A DNA stretch of 64,000 nucleotides, from assembly GCF_013449725.1 (NCBI RefSeq), contig NZ_JACCFF010000003.1:434001-498000 (forward strand), read 5' to 3'. Under the pieces are notes generated by a model that was not told where the DNA came from, searched no databases, and worked only from the letters and a program-made list of their open reading frames with translations. Each line of letters opens with the position of its first letter. Within the stretch, counting starts at the first letter, position 1. Both the position numbers and the translations under genes were made by a program. Below are positions 22,595-32,535 of this stretch, piece after piece. Origin of the DNA: Mycobacteroides sp. LB1. Lineage in GTDB: Bacteria > Actinomycetota > Actinomycetes > Mycobacteriales > Mycobacteriaceae.

Positions 22595-22908
22595 GCCTTG
22601 GCGGCGGCCCCGGTCACGTCGAGCACAACCTCGAACTCCAGCAGGTGAGCACCCGTTGCCACGGGCTTGGCCTGCTGGCCGGCGTGTGCTTCGACTGCCG
22701 GACCGGTGGCCCAGGCCTGGAAGGCCTCCTCGGACTCCCACTGGGTGACCACGAAGTAGCGGTCCTCGCCCTTGATGGGGCGTAGCAGCTGAAAACCCAG
22801 GAATCCTGGCTGATTCTCCACAGCTCCGGCCCGGTGAGCGAATCGCTTCTCCAGCTCCGGACCCGCACCCTCGGGGATCTCGATTGCGTTGATCTTCACC
22901 ACGGACAT
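22591..22908 (-). CDS. mhuD: Heme-degrading monooxygenase MhuD
   Basis: Small IsdG-type dimeric enzyme (105 residues) that degrades heme to mycobilin and iron. The residues known to matter in M. tuberculosis MhuD are all in place: Asn7, Arg26, Trp66 and His75. Length and N-terminus (MSVVKINAIEIP) match Rv3592. lpqF overlaps its 3' end, as in M. tuberculosis, so the two are probably co-transcribed. Confidence 0.97.
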   Translation of the reverse strand: MSVVKINAIEIPEGAGPELEKRFAHRAGAVENQPGFLGFQLLRPIKGEDRYFVVTQWESEEAFQAWATGPAVEAHAGQQAKPVATGAHLLEFEVVLDVTGAAAKA

Positions 22909-22976
22909 GGGTTCAGGCTACCGTGCGTGCTCCCGCATGATTTGGGGCCGATGATTAGGGCGATGATGAGGGGCAT

Positions 22977-23000
22977 GGATGAGCCGCTTGCGCGAAGACC
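22977..23000 (+). repeat. Dispersed repeat, copy upstream of the hydrolase gene
   Basis: An exact GGATGAGCCGCTTGCGCGAA followed by GACC. GAGGGG (22968-22973) lies five bases before its ATG (22979), which opens an eight-codon frame (MSRLREDR) ending in TAA two bases before the hydrolase ATG at 23008. This is the one copy with a well-placed ribosome binding site. Confidence 0.88.
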
Positions 23001-23007
23001 GGTAAGC

Positions 23008-23790
23008 ATGGACGGCGACTGCCTGTTCGACCGGGGAGGGCTGTCTGAAGAGTCGGGGGCGCCGTCCATCGTCCTCGTTCACGGTCTGATGGGCCGCGGA
23101 AGCACCTGGTCGCGGCAGCTGCCCTGGCTGCGGCAGCTGGGACGGGTGTACACCTACGACGCGCCATGGCATCGCGGCCGTGACATCGTTGATTCCCAAC
23201 CGATTTCGACAGAACGTTATGTAGAAGCACTGGCGAATGCGGTGCGCGAGCTCGGCGTTCCGGCGCTGCTCGTAGGGCACTCCATGGGCGGACTGCACTC
23301 GTGGTGTCTGGCGGCGGAGCATCCTGAGCTGGTGTCGGGGCTGGTGGTGGAGGATATGGCCCCCGACTTCATCGGCGGAACCACCGGCCCCTGGGAACCC
23401 TGGCTGCACTCCTGGCCCGAGGTGTTCACCTCTGCGCAGGATATCCTTGGTCGATTCGGACCTGTTGCGGGGCAATACTTTTTGGAAGCATTTGATCGTG
23501 GCCCGGACGGCTGGCGGTTGCACGGACCGATCGACAAGTGGATCGCCACCGCGTCCGAATGGGGAACCCGCGACTTCTGGGAGCAGTGGCGAGCGGTGCG
23601 TTGCCGATCGCTGCTTCTGGAGGCGTCGGACACCGTGGCCCCGCCGAGTCAGATGCGCAAGATGGCCGAGATAGGTTGGAAGTCAACCTATCTGAAGGTC
23701 GACGGGGCAGGGCACCTGATTCACGATGACGCACCCGAGAGGTATCGGACGGCGGTCACGGAATTCATTGCCGCGGACGGAGTCAGATGA
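23008..23790 (+). CDS. Alpha/beta hydrolase (Rv3591c-like)
   Basis: Hydrolase of 260 residues with the oxyanion region VLVHGLMGRGS, nucleophile elbow VGHSMGG and the catalytic His in GAGHLIHDD close to the C-terminus. It sits divergently next to mhuD-lpqF, as in M. tuberculosis. I chose ATG 23008 because it gives a length close to Rv3591c (257) and starts just after the mini-ORF of the dispersed repeat. In-frame ATGs at 22951 and 22975 would add 19 or 11 residues, partly translated from the repeat (DEPLARR). The substrate is unknown. Confidence 0.85.
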   Translation: MDGDCLFDRGGLSEESGAPSIVLVHGLMGRGSTWSRQLPWLRQLGRVYTYDAPWHRGRDIVDSQPISTERYVEALANAVRELGVPALLVGHSMGGLHSWCLAAEHPELVSGLVVEDMAPDFIGGTTGPWEPWLHSWPEVFTSAQDILGRFGPVAGQYFLEAFDRGPDGWRLHGPIDKWIATASEWGTRDFWEQWRAVRCRSLLLEASDTVAPPSQMRKMAEIGWKSTYLKVDGAGHLIHDDAPERYRTAVTEFIAADGVR

Positions 23791-23998
23791 CCGGCTCGCG
23801 TCGAGAGTGAATGGCTTCCATCTCGTGCAGCTGGCGCTGTAGATCCCGGTCATCGGCGAAGGTTCCGCCCAGTGGTGCGGCGACCCGGAACTGGTCGAGT
23901 TGGATTCGGAAGGTCTTGTTTCGGCGAGCGATCCAGCTCAGCGCGACCGCCAGGGCAAAGGGGGATAGCAGGACGAGGGTGGCGGCGAGGATGGTCAT
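23783..23998 (-). CDS. Small membrane protein, unknown function
   Basis: A 71-residue product with one N-terminal hydrophobic helix (about residues 2-23), then a charged tail including RRNKTFRIQLDQFRV and a Glu/His/Arg-rich end. It overlaps the hydrolase 3' end by eight bases on the opposite strand. I do not recognise a family. The helix-plus-charged-tail layout resembles small single-span envelope proteins. Confidence 0.6.
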   Translation of the reverse strand: MTILAATLVLLSPFALAVALSWIARRNKTFRIQLDQFRVAAPLGGTFADDRDLQRQLHEMEAIHSRREPVI

Positions 23999-24069
23999 GG
24001 CAATAATTGTGTTCTGATAAATATTGCGCCAACAGTGGCGGAATTGACGGTCTTCGATAATATTCAGCC

Positions 24070-25026
24070 ATGTTGCGTTCGGTGGCGGCCCTGGTCCTCG
24101 ATCGCGTAGCCGTCTTCGAATTCGGGGTCATCTGCGAGGTCTTCGGTATCGACCGCAGCGCCGACGGCGTTCCCAACTTCGACTTCCGGGTCTGCGGGCC
24201 CGAGGCCGGCGCACCACTGCGCACCTCGGTCGGAGCGTCGCTGATCCCGGAGCGTGGACTCGATGGGCTGGCCGACGCCGACCTAATCGCGCTTCCGGCG
24301 CGGCCGTTTACCGAGGGCTACCCGCAGGAGGCGCTCGATGCTGTGCGGGCCGCATCGGAGCGGGGGGCGACCGTGCTCACCGTCTGCTCGGGTGTGTTCA
24401 TCGCGGGTGCCGCCGGACTGCTTGACGGGCGCCGCTGCACCACCCACTGGATGCATACCGATGAGCTGTCCCGCCGCTATCCGACCGCGACAGTGGACCG
24501 GGACGTGCTGTTCGTCGACGACGGTGACCTCATCACGAGTGCGGGGACCGCTGCAGGAATCGACGCCTGCCTGCATCTGGTGCGTCGCGAGCTGGGCAGC
24601 GATATCACCAACCGGATCGCACGGCGCATGGTGGTGCCGCCGCAGCGTGCGGGTGGTCAGCGTCAATTCATCCCGCAGCCCGTACCCGATGTGGACACCA
24701 ATGGCTTTGGCGGACTGTTCGACTGGCTGATCGAAAACATCGACCAGACGTATACGGTGGCGGATCTTGCCGCTCGCGTCCACATGTCGACGCGCACCTT
24801 CGCCCGCAAGTTCACGGATCAGGCCGGTGTGACGCCAATGCGCTGGATCATCGATCAGCGGGTGCTACTGGCTCGGCGCCTGCTGGAGGAGACGGGCCTG
24901 GATATCGATACCGTCGCGGCGCGCAGCGGTTTCGGCACGGCGATCCTGTTGCGTCATCACTTCCGCCGCGGCGTCGGAATCACGCCCACCGATTACCGCA
25001 AAATCTTTGCGACGGCTGCGAGTTAG
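24070..25026 (+). CDS. GlxA-type transcriptional regulator (DJ-1/PfpI plus AraC HTH)
   Basis: Regulator of 318 residues. Residues 1-185 form a DJ-1/PfpI amidase-like sensor domain, including the nucleophile-elbow-like VCSGVFIAGAAG. Residues 215-318 form an AraC/XylS helix-turn-helix (YTVADLAARVHMSTRTFARKF, then RSGFGTAILLRHHFRR). Possible targets in the window are unclear. The ATG follows a TANNNT-like GATAAT by eight bases, so the message may be leaderless. Its stop overlaps the convergent mutY stop. Confidence 0.9.
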   Translation: MLRSVAALVLDRVAVFEFGVICEVFGIDRSADGVPNFDFRVCGPEAGAPLRTSVGASLIPERGLDGLADADLIALPARPFTEGYPQEALDAVRAASERGATVLTVCSGVFIAGAAGLLDGRRCTTHWMHTDELSRRYPTATVDRDVLFVDDGDLITSAGTAAGIDACLHLVRRELGSDITNRIARRMVVPPQRAGGQRQFIPQPVPDVDTNGFGGLFDWLIENIDQTYTVADLAARVHMSTRTFARKFTDQAGVTPMRWIIDQRVLLARRLLEETGLDIDTVAARSGFGTAILLRHHFRRGVGITPTDYRKIFATAAS

Positions 25027-25895
25027 CCCTCGCCCGCCAGGGCGAACCGGCCGTCTGCCGTCTGCTCCACCAATCCGTCGACCAGTAGCGAGTCCAACGC
25101 GCGGTCGCGTTGCGCGATATCGGACAGCCACACCACGTCGAGCTGTGCCCGTTCGACCGGAATGCTGCTGCCGCGCAACACGTCCAAGAGTTTGCCTCGA
25201 ACCTGCCGGTCGGTACCAGCGTACTTCTGTACGGGCCGCGCAGGGGTATCCAGTTCGGGGCGCCCCGACTCGTGCCATGCGCATGAGCTCAGCGGACATA
25301 GCGGGCACTGCGGCGCGCGGGCAGTGCACACCAGGGCGCCCAGCTCCATAAGCGCCGCCGAGAACCGTGCGCCGTTCTCCACCGGTAGCAGCGCCTCGGC
25401 ATCCCGTAGGTCCCGGGCCGATGGTGCGGAGTCGGCGATACCGTGCACCACCCGCGCGATGACTCGGCGAACGTTGGTGTCCACTACGGGAACTCGCTGC
25501 CCATATCCGAAGCAGGCAATGGCACGCGCCGTGTACGCGCCTACCCCTGGAAGCGTCAGCAGGGTCTCCACGTCATCGGGTACCTGGTCGCCATAGTCGC
25601 GGGCCAGCACCGTCGCACACTCGTGTAACCGCATCGCGCGGCGCGGATAGCCGAGCTTTCCCCAGGCACGTAATACCTCTGCCACAGACGATTTCGCCAT
25701 GGCTGACGGAGCCGGCCAGCGCGCGACCCATTCCCGCCACACCGGTTCCACCCGGACGACCGGAGTCTGTTGAAGCATCACCTCGCTGACGAGAATGTGC
25801 CACGGTGTCGCGTCGGGGCTGCGCCACGGCAGGTCTCGTTCAGCGATGTCGAACCAGCCCAAAAGCTCGTCAGGGCACAATGGCGGGCATGGCAT
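25023..25895 (-). CDS. mutY: A/G-specific adenine DNA glycosylase (MutY)
   Basis: Base-excision repair enzyme removing adenine opposite 8-oxoguanine. It has the catalytic region SEVMLQQTPV (Glu), the helix-hairpin-helix LPGVGAYTARA with the GPD aspartate in VDTNVRRV, and an iron-sulfur cluster motif C-x6-C-x2-C-x4-C (CTARAPQCPLCPLSSC), which I recall being the same one-residue-short last spacing in M. tuberculosis MutY. The ATG at 25895 is chosen; a further start at 25922 is possible. Either overlaps the divergent carbonic anhydrase start, so the two 5' ends share bases. Confidence 0.94.
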   Translation of the reverse strand: MPCPPLCPDELLGWFDIAERDLPWRSPDATPWHILVSEVMLQQTPVVRVEPVWREWVARWPAPSAMAKSSVAEVLRAWGKLGYPRRAMRLHECATVLARDYGDQVPDDVETLLTLPGVGAYTARAIACFGYGQRVPVVDTNVRRVIARVVHGIADSAPSARDLRDAEALLPVENGARFSAALMELGALVCTARAPQCPLCPLSSCAWHESGRPELDTPARPVQKYAGTDRQVRGKLLDVLRGSSIPVERAQLDVVWLSDIAQRDRALDSLLVDGLVEQTADGRFALAGEG

Positions 25896-26509
25896 CTGAT
25901 CCGAAGTCCGCCTGGAAGGCACTCAAAGAGGGTAACCAGCGTTTTGTCGGTGGTTACCCACAGCACCCGAGTCAGAGCATCGCCCGTCGCGCACAACTTG
26001 CCGACGGTCAGAACCCCCATGTGATGCTGTTCGGATGCTCTGACAGCCGGGTCGCCGCCGAAATCATCTTCGACCAGGGCCTCGGCGATATGTTCATCGT
26101 CCGCACCGCGGGCCAGGTGATCGACTCCGCCGTGCTCGGTTCCATTGAGTACGGCGTGGCGGTCCTTGGGGTACCGCTGATCGCCATCCTCGGGCACGAC
26201 TCCTGCGGAGCGGTGGAAGCGACGCTGAAGGCCCTCGATACGGGCGAGGTGCCGGGCGGGTACATCCGCGACCTGGTGGTGCGGGTGATCCCGTCCATCC
26301 TCGGAGGCCGCAAGGACGGGCTAACCCGGGTCGACGAGTTCGAGGCTCGTCACGTGCAGGAGACCGGCCTCAAGCTGCTGCAGCGTTCCCAAGTGGTCGC
26401 CGATGCGGTGCGTGCCAAGAAATTGGCCATCGTGTACCTGACCTACAAACTCGCGGACGGACGTGTCGTTTTGCACGGTCACGTCGGCGATATCGGCGAG
26501 CCTGGATAG
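25889..26509 (+). CDS. canB: Beta-carbonic anhydrase (CanB-like)
   Basis: Interconverts carbon dioxide and bicarbonate. The 206-residue protein carries the beta-class zinc site: GCSDSR (Cys, with the Asp/Arg dyad) and GHDSCGAV (His and Cys ligands). The ATG at 25889 (MASDPKSAWKALKEGN) gives the length of M. tuberculosis Rv3588c; an ATG three codons upstream is possible. It is divergent from mutY with a small 5' overlap, as in M. tuberculosis. Confidence 0.95.
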   Translation: MASDPKSAWKALKEGNQRFVGGYPQHPSQSIARRAQLADGQNPHVMLFGCSDSRVAAEIIFDQGLGDMFIVRTAGQVIDSAVLGSIEYGVAVLGVPLIAILGHDSCGAVEATLKALDTGEVPGGYIRDLVVRVIPSILGGRKDGLTRVDEFEARHVQETGLKLLQRSQVVADAVRAKKLAIVYLTYKLADGRVVLHGHVGDIGEPG

Positions 26510-26654
26510 TCGAACCCCCAGGTCAGAGCCCCTCGGCAAACATCACATGGCATCTCGGTGCCGGTGATGGGAGAATTAGACCGATTGCAGATTTCTCTGG
26601 GGGAGGGATGGGTAGTTCAGTGTGTATGTTGCTGCCACACGGGGGTGGCAACCG

Positions 26655-28196
26655 ATGAGCCGCGACAGTGGTCGCAGGCGACCAAAGCACGCACTACCCA
26701 AATCGAATAACCGCTGGTCAATCAGTAAAGTCGCGGCCGGGCGGGCTATTTTCTCCCTGTTAGCGTGCGGCAGCCTGGTGGTAACCGGCGCCGGCTGGCA
26801 GGTGTTCTACAAGGCGTTCAGCCATGTGCCCACCTCAGGGGCAGAGGCCGAGGGCGGCAAGTCCAACGACGGCTCCATGAACATGCTGCTGATCGGTCTC
26901 GACTCGCGTAAGGACCAAAACGGAAACGACCTGCCGAAGGCGGTCCTGAATCAATTGCACGCCGGTGATTCGGATGCGGGCGGCTACAACACCAACACCC
27001 TGATCCTCGTGCACGTCGGCGCCGACAATAAGGTCACCGCGTTCTCGATCCCCCGTGACGACTGGGTCCCGGCTGAGGGCATCCCCGGCTACAAGCACAT
27101 CAAGATCAAGGAAGCCTATGGCCTGACAAAGGCCAACGAGGCGGACAAGCTCGTCAACGAGGGCATCACTGATCAGGCGACCCTGGAGCAGCAGAGCCGC
27201 GAGGCGGGACGCCGCGCCACCCTCAATGCCGTGCACCGGCTCACCGGCCAGCCCATCGACTACTTCGCCGAGGTTAATTTGGTCGGTTTCTATGACCTGG
27301 CCTCTGAGCTCGGCGGGGTCACCGTATGTCTGAACAACGCCGTCTACGACAGCTATTCGGGTGCGAACTTCTCGGCCGGCGAACAAACCCTCAACGCCTC
27401 ACAGGCATTGGCGTTCGTGCGCCAACGCCATGGTCTCGAAAACGGTGACCTCGACCGAACTCACCGCCAGCAGGCGTTCCTGGTGTCGGTGATGCAGCAG
27501 CTGCGCAGCGCGGGAACCCTCACGGACATCACCAAACTGAACGGCTTGATGAACGTCGTCCATAACGACGTGGTGCTGTCGAAAGGCTGGACCGAGAAGC
27601 AGTTTCAGCGCATCGGACAGATCGCCGATGGCAATGTGAACTTCCAGACGTTGCCCGTGGTGCGATACGACTCAATCAACGGCATGGACGTCAACATCGT
27701 CGACCCGGTCGCAATTCGGGCCAAGGTAGCCGCGGCGTTCACCGGGGAGGGTTCCGCTACCGGGTCCACTACGGCGACGCCCTCCAGCACCGTCGATGTT
27801 GTCAACGCCACCACGACCCCCGGTCTGGCATCAACGATTTCGTCCGCGCTGGCTGGCCGCGGTTACGCCAAGGGCGAGGTGCGGGATCCGCTCAGCGGTG
27901 AATCAACCAGTACCGTCATCGATTACGGTGCCGGCGCGGAGGCCGACGCCCGTGCGATGTCCACGATGCTAGGCATCGAGGCGACGCCCAGCGTGGATCC
28001 GTCGTTGGCGCCTAGGCGAATTCGAGTCATGTTGGGCGACGGCTACTCGGTGCCGTCCGATGTGATGAGTGCCGATGACACCGGCACCGCAAGCTCGATG
28101 TCGGGCTCGTCGAGCTCCGGGTCGTCCGGTGATTATGCGCCGCCTGATTCGGGGAAGCCGGTTGGCGGCAGTAGCGGCGTTCCCTGCGTGAACTAG
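26655..28196 (+). CDS. LytR-CpsA-Psr family cell-wall ligase with LytR_C domain
   Basis: LCP proteins attach arabinogalactan or other glycopolymers to peptidoglycan. The 513-residue protein has a short basic cytosolic tail, one transmembrane helix (about residues 28-48) and an extracellular LCP domain: LLIGLDSR, then SIPRDDWV and the LDRTHRQQAFL helix whose arginines bind the polyprenyl pyrophosphate. A C-terminal LytR_C domain (VDVVNATTTPGLAST) and a Ser/Gly-rich tail complete it. ATG 26655 follows GGGGGTGG; a GTG at 26622 is an alternative. It is inserted between canB and the Rv3587c homologue relative to M. tuberculosis. Confidence 0.92.
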   Translation: MSRDSGRRRPKHALPKSNNRWSISKVAAGRAIFSLLACGSLVVTGAGWQVFYKAFSHVPTSGAEAEGGKSNDGSMNMLLIGLDSRKDQNGNDLPKAVLNQLHAGDSDAGGYNTNTLILVHVGADNKVTAFSIPRDDWVPAEGIPGYKHIKIKEAYGLTKANEADKLVNEGITDQATLEQQSREAGRRATLNAVHRLTGQPIDYFAEVNLVGFYDLASELGGVTVCLNNAVYDSYSGANFSAGEQTLNASQALAFVRQRHGLENGDLDRTHRQQAFLVSVMQQLRSAGTLTDITKLNGLMNVVHNDVVLSKGWTEKQFQRIGQIADGNVNFQTLPVVRYDSINGMDVNIVDPVAIRAKVAAAFTGEGSATGSTTATPSSTVDVVNATTTPGLASTISSALAGRGYAKGEVRDPLSGESTSTVIDYGAGAEADARAMSTMLGIEATPSVDPSLAPRRIRVMLGDGYSVPSDVMSADDTGTASSMSGSSSSGSSGDYAPPDSGKPVGGSSGVPCVN

Positions 28197-28340
28197 CGCA
28201 GCAGGGCCGTCCACATTGGCGCAATTGGCCCTTCCGGCTAGCTCCAACTAGCCCCAAATAGCACTGTGAAGTCTGTGTAGCTCGCCGACACGCCGAGCGA
28301 GGTCGGCCATCCCGTGGTGACCTGCGCTTACCGTTGAATC

Positions 28341-29084
28341 GTGATTGAAATGCACCCGCAAGGCCCGCTGCCTTCAGAGATCTATTGGCGGCGCCGCGCC
28401 CTCGCCATCGGCGTGGGGGTGGTCGTGGTCGCCATCGTCGCGGCGGTGATCTTTGCGCTGGTCAGTGGTAGTGCTGGAGCCGATACGACGGCCGCCGATA
28501 GGCCCGCCGAAGCGGCGGCCCCCGCCGGTAAGCCGGTCATCTTGCCGCCCAACGAGATCAAGAAGCCGACCGATAAGCCCGCTGATGCGCCGGCCCATGA
28601 CGGACCGCCCATCGCCAAGCCCGAGTTGGTGCCGCCGGTGGCGTTGAATCCCGGTGACGACTGCCCCGACGCGACCCTCGCGGTGAAGGCTTCCACCGAC
28701 AAGCCCAGCTATTTGGCCGGTGAGCAGCCCAAGTTCACGATGGTCGTCACCAATATCGGCTTGGTGCAATGCAAGCGCGATGTGGGTGCCGCTGTGCTGG
28801 CCGCTTCGGTGTTCAGCGTCGATAACAAGCGGATCTGGGCCAACTTGGACTGCGCTCCGTCGCAGGAGTCCTCCAACAAGAACTTCAACCCGGGTGAGCA
28901 GGTGACCACCGAGGTCACGTGGACCGGAATGGGTTCCGCCCCGAACTGCCCGCTGCCGCGGCCGGCGATTGGTCCTGGAACCTATTCGCTTGTGGTGCAG
29001 CTCGGTGATCTGCGCAGCGCACCAGTGCCATTCATCATCGGCGAGAAGCCTGCCGATGCACCGGCGCCTGCACCACCGGCCTAG
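28341..29084 (+). CDS. Membrane-anchored extracellular protein (Rv3587c-like)
   Basis: A 247-residue protein with one N-terminal transmembrane helix (about residues 21-43), a Pro/Ala/Lys-rich linker and a C-terminal beta-rich domain with three or four cysteines ([29 protein letters not shown]) that may form disulfides outside the cell. The position next to disA matches Rv3587c. A TACCGT six bases before the GTG suggests a leaderless transcript. Bases 28197-28340 upstream otherwise show nothing clear. Function is unknown. Confidence 0.85.
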   Translation: MIEMHPQGPLPSEIYWRRRALAIGVGVVVVAIVAAVIFALVSGSAGADTTAADRPAEAAAPAGKPVILPPNEIKKPTDKPADAPAHDGPPIAKPELVPPVALNPGDDCPDATLAVKASTDKPSYLAGEQPKFTMVVTNIGLVQCKRDVGAAVLAASVFSVDNKRIWANLDCAPSQESSNKNFNPGEQVTTEVTWTGMGSAPNCPLPRPAIGPGTYSLVVQLGDLRSAPVPFIIGEKPADAPAPAPPA

Positions 29085-30166
29085 CCGGTCTGTTCGGTAA
29101 GGGTCGATTCGGCCAGCCGAGACAGTCCCTCGCGGATGTGCCGGGCCCACATGGCGCCGATGCCTTCCACCGACTGCAGATCCGTCGCGCTGGCTGCCAG
29201 GAGCCCCTGCAGCGATCCGAAGGCCCGGACCAGCCTGTCGATATGCGCGAACTGCAGCCGGGGGATGTGTGTCATGACCCGGTAGCCGCGGGAGCTCATT
29301 GCGGTGTCTTGGGCTTCAACGGTGGACGGGTATCCGAACGTCCGTGACAGCACGGTCAGGTCTAGCAGGTCGGTGTCTGAGAGCGCGTCCAAATCCTCGA
29401 GTGTCGAGGCGATCTGTTCCTGTGTCGGTGGCTCCGGGTTGGCGTGATAGTCCCGGACCAGCAGCTCGCGTTCGGTGTCGTTATCGCCGACGAGCTCGCC
29501 GATCTGCAGTTTGAGCTGCCGTCCATCGGTGCCGAGCTCGATGACATCGAGTTCGATGTCCTGGCTGATCCGGCGCACCAGCTCCAACCGCTGCGCCACC
29601 GTCATGACGTCGCGCAGGGTCACGAAGTCCTCGATCTCGGCGGTGGAAAGCGCCGAGGTCACCTCGTCCAGTCGCGTCGTGTAGCGCTCCAGCGTGGATA
29701 CCGCCTGGTTGACACGGGACATCACGGTCGACGAATCCATGACCACGTGCCGGATACCGGCCGTGTAAACACTCACGATGTTCATCGAATGGCTCACCGA
29801 CACAACGGGGTAGTCCGTCTGAATGGCAGTGCGCTCCGCGGAACGGTGCCGGGTGCCGGATTCGTCGGTCGGAATGGACGGGTCGGGGACCAGTTGGACA
29901 TTGGCCCGGACGATCCGCGATCCATCCGTGGACAGCACCACGGCGCCGTCCATCTTCGAAAGCTCGCGGAGTCGGGTGGGAGCGAATGCGACGTCGAGGG
30001 AGAAGCCGCCGTCACAGATGGTCTCGACCTTGTCGTCGTAGCCGAGGACGATCAGCGCCCCGGTACGACCGCGAAGAATACGTTCCAGGCCGTCGCGCAG
30101 GGGTGTGCCCGGCGCCAACCGGGCCAGGGTCTCTCGCATTCTTGCGTTGGCTTCCGCATTGTCCAT
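29081..30166 (-). CDS. disA: DisA, diadenylate cyclase and DNA integrity scanning protein
   Basis: Octameric enzyme that makes c-di-AMP from two ATP and binds branched DNA. The 361-residue protein has the DAC domain with the catalytic DGA (KMDGAVVLS) and RHR ([11 protein letters not shown]) motifs, a helical middle and a C-terminal HhH DNA-binding domain ([19 protein letters not shown]). ATG 30166 has the better spacing from GGGAGGG than the adjacent GTG 30169. It lies between Rv3587c-like and radA genes, as in M. tuberculosis (Rv3586), though a thioesterase gene on the other strand is placed before radA. Confidence 0.96.
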   Translation of the reverse strand: MDNAEANARMRETLARLAPGTPLRDGLERILRGRTGALIVLGYDDKVETICDGGFSLDVAFAPTRLRELSKMDGAVVLSTDGSRIVRANVQLVPDPSIPTDESGTRHRSAERTAIQTDYPVVSVSHSMNIVSVYTAGIRHVVMDSSTVMSRVNQAVSTLERYTTRLDEVTSALSTAEIEDFVTLRDVMTVAQRLELVRRISQDIELDVIELGTDGRQLKLQIGELVGDNDTERELLVRDYHANPEPPTQEQIASTLEDLDALSDTDLLDLTVLSRTFGYPSTVEAQDTAMSSRGYRVMTHIPRLQFAHIDRLVRAFGSLQGLLAASATDLQSVEGIGAMWARHIREGLSRLAESTLTEQTG

Positions 30167-30216
30167 CACGCACCCTCCCTCTCAGGCTCGGTTCGCCGCA
30201 GTTAGATTACGTGGTC

Positions 30217-30732
30217 ATGTCGACGTGGACGTTGCCCGAGGGGCTGGAGCCGGTAAGTCGCGGCCCGGAAGCTCCCAGTCCGGGCGTGGTGCTGAACCCG
30301 GGTTGGCCCCGTAGGTTCAGCTACCCGGGTACCGACGAGGACCTGTGGGGTACGCGGTTCTTTGCCGGTGACGGCGCCAGTGTGACGGGCCAGTTCGAGG
30401 TGCTCCCGGAGCTTGAGGGCGGACCCGGTGTCATCCACGGCGGTGTGATGGCGGCTATTTTCGATGAGCTGCAAGGCATTTTGGGAATCATGACGCAACT
30501 AGTGGCTGTCACAGCACATTTAGAGGTCGATTACCGCAAGCCGATTCCCGTCGGGTCAACGGTTGATCTGGCCTGTGCCGTGGAGGGCCGGGTCGGACGC
30601 AAGTTGTACACCACGGCGAGTGCGCGGATCCACGGTGAGCTGGTGGCCAGCTCGCAGGGCATCTTCGTGATCATCGATCCGGATGCGCACTACGGAGAAG
30701 GCGCCTCGCGGACGCTCGGCATCAGTCCGTAA
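30217..30732 (+). CDS. Hotdog-fold thioesterase (PaaI-like)
   Basis: A 171-residue hotdog protein. The family motif is [18 protein letters not shown], followed by [15 protein letters not shown]. It probably hydrolyses an acyl-CoA of unknown identity. TAGATT (30203-30208) eight bases before the ATG fits a leaderless promoter. Its last eleven bases overlap the 3' end of the convergent radA gene. Confidence 0.85.
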   Translation: MSTWTLPEGLEPVSRGPEAPSPGVVLNPGWPRRFSYPGTDEDLWGTRFFAGDGASVTGQFEVLPELEGGPGVIHGGVMAAIFDELQGILGIMTQLVAVTAHLEVDYRKPIPVGSTVDLACAVEGRVGRKLYTTASARIHGELVASSQGIFVIIDPDAHYGEGASRTLGISP

Positions 30733-32143
30733 ATCGTTGCGCCAGGCGCAGGCTCGGGCGCTTCTCCGGTTCGATCTTGCGGGCCTCCGACAACACTTCG
30801 AGGGCCCTGCCCACCGTCGGGCAGCGCAGCAGATGCATCCCGGCCGGGTGCAGGTCGTCGCCCTCGGGCGGAATCACCGCATGCGTGTATCCGAGGCGCG
30901 CGGCCTCGGCGATGCGCCTGCCCACCGCTGCGGTGCGCCGAATATCGCCCGCCAGCCCCACCTCGCCGATGAACACCATGTTGGCCGGTAGGGCGATATC
31001 GGTGTATGCCGAGGCCACCGCCATCAGGACGGCCAGATCTGCGGCTGGGTCGGTCATTCGCATGCCGCCCACCGTGGCCATGTATATATCGTTGTTGCCC
31101 AATGGAATTCGTCCGTGCCGCTCGAGCACCGCGGTGACCATTGCCGAGCGTGCATGATCGAGCCCGCTGACCGCGCGTCGCGGTGACGGGTTGGTCGAGG
31201 TTGTCACGAGGGACTGCACCTCACCGAGCAGTGGGCGCTTGCCATCGAGGGTGACAGTCACGGCAGTCCCCGCCGCGGCGTTCTCGCGATGCTCGAGGAA
31301 CAGCCCGGACGGGTCCGAAACGCACTCGATTCCCTTCTCTCGCAATTCGAAACATCCGACCTCGTCTGCGGCGCCGAATCGGTTCTTGATCCCGCGCACC
31401 ATGCGCAACGCCGAGTGCTTATCGCCTTCGAAATGCATCACCACGTCGACGAGGTGCTCGAGAGACCGCGGTCCCGCGATCGCGCCGTCTTTGGTGACAT
31501 GACCGACCAGCACCATCGCCACTCCCGACGACTTGGCCGCCATGGTCAGCGCCGTCGTTACCGCACGCACCTGTGTGACGCCACCGGTCACCCCGTCCGC
31601 GTCGGTCGTTGACATGGTTTGCACCGAATCAATAACCGCCAGTGTGGGTTTGACGGCCTCGATGTGTCCGAGCACGCTGTGTAGATCGGATTCGGCTGCC
31701 AAGTACACCTCGTCGTGAACACAGCCGGTGCGCTCGGCCCGCAGCCGAACCTGGGCCGCGGACTCCTCACCACTGATGTACAGGGCTCGCCCGCCCGAGG
31801 CCGCCCATTGATGGACGACCTTCAGTAGTAGCGTCGATTTCCCGACTCCGGGCTCGCCGGCCAGCAGGTTCACCGAGCCGGGTATGACACCGCCGCCGAG
31901 CACCCTGTCGAGTTCGGAGACACCGGTGGGAAGGTGTCGGGTGGCGTCGGTCGCAATGCTGGTGATCGGTACTGCCGCTGTGGCCGGGGCCACCGCGCGT
32001 ACGGCGCCAAGCCCGCCGATCGAGGACAGCACCGCGGTTTCATTGACGCTGCCCCAGGTACCGCAATCGGGGCACCGGCCCACCCACTTGGCGGTGGTGT
32101 GTTGGCATTCCGAACAGCGGTACTGCGCGCGGGGTTTGGCCAC
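30722..32143 (-). CDS. radA: DNA repair protein RadA (Sms)
   Basis: RecA-like helicase acting in recombination branch migration. Its 473 residues comprise an N-terminal four-cysteine zinc finger ([18 protein letters not shown]), a RecA core with Walker [10 protein letters not shown], the RadA-specific KNRFG motif ([12 protein letters not shown]) and a C-terminal Lon-like domain. The start [13 protein letters not shown] is typical. It lies upstream of disA in the same direction, as in M. tuberculosis. Confidence 0.96.
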   Translation of the reverse strand: MAKPRAQYRCSECQHTTAKWVGRCPDCGTWGSVNETAVLSSIGGLGAVRAVAPATAAVPITSIATDATRHLPTGVSELDRVLGGGVIPGSVNLLAGEPGVGKSTLLLKVVHQWAASGGRALYISGEESAAQVRLRAERTGCVHDEVYLAAESDLHSVLGHIEAVKPTLAVIDSVQTMSTTDADGVTGGVTQVRAVTTALTMAAKSSGVAMVLVGHVTKDGAIAGPRSLEHLVDVVMHFEGDKHSALRMVRGIKNRFGAADEVGCFELREKGIECVSDPSGLFLEHRENAAAGTAVTVTLDGKRPLLGEVQSLVTTSTNPSPRRAVSGLDHARSAMVTAVLERHGRIPLGNNDIYMATVGGMRMTDPAADLAVLMAVASAYTDIALPANMVFIGEVGLAGDIRRTAAVGRRIAEAARLGYTHAVIPPEGDDLHPAGMHLLRCPTVGRALEVLSEARKIEPEKRPSLRLAQRFTD

Positions 32144-32535
32144 ACCGCGACGTTAGCCGCCGGGTCTGACAAGACCGGGCCAACACGGCCCAGGTGTGGC
32201 TAACGGTTGTATCCGTCGGAATCGGGCTCGGTAGATGTCTGTGCAGTCCCGTCTCGCTCACGCCCCGGGCTTCGTGGCTTGTTGTGTATTCGTGCTGGTT
32301 ATGTTCCTGCTGTCGCCGCGATTGGTATGCAACTGTGCACTTTTTATGAGAACTCTGAGCGAATTGGTCACCGAGACGCATCGCCTGGAAAGCGCGGTGA
32401 AGAACATTCTAAATATATGCCTTGAACTGCCGTTAAATCTCGATGTTGTGTGCGTCACGTCGGAATAACTTGTCGTCGAGTGCGTCCTGTCGTACTGTTA
32501 TCGGTGTACAACTGTTAACCGAAATGGAGTCAAGC
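32144..32535. other. 392-base intergenic region between radA and the reductase gene
   Basis: This divergent intergenic stretch is visibly more AT-rich than its surroundings. It contains two direct ACTGTTA repeats (32494-32500 and 32511-32517, 17 bases apart) near the candidate reductase promoter. An open frame of 77 codons at 32235 has no similarity I recognise and no convincing ribosome binding site. I see no RNA gene or riboswitch. Confidence 0.5.
32470..32498 (+). promoter_or_regulatory. Candidate promoter of the reductase-desaturase operon
   Basis: TTGTCG (32470-32475) and TACTGT (32493-32498) are 17 bases apart, placing the start of transcription about 30 bases before the reductase ATG. 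The ACTGTTA direct repeats overlap and follow the -10 element and could be an operator. Confidence 0.4.

Noticed and set aside
26653-26668. GATGAGCCGC at the start of the LCP gene as another repeat copy
   Set aside because: Only the first ten bases match, and they are the natural codons for Met-Ser-Arg; the rest (GACAGTGG) diverges completely.
32235-32468. 77-codon frame in the radA/reductase intergenic region
   Set aside because: No convincing ribosome binding site, no motif and composition unlike coding sequence here; kept only as part of the intergenic description.
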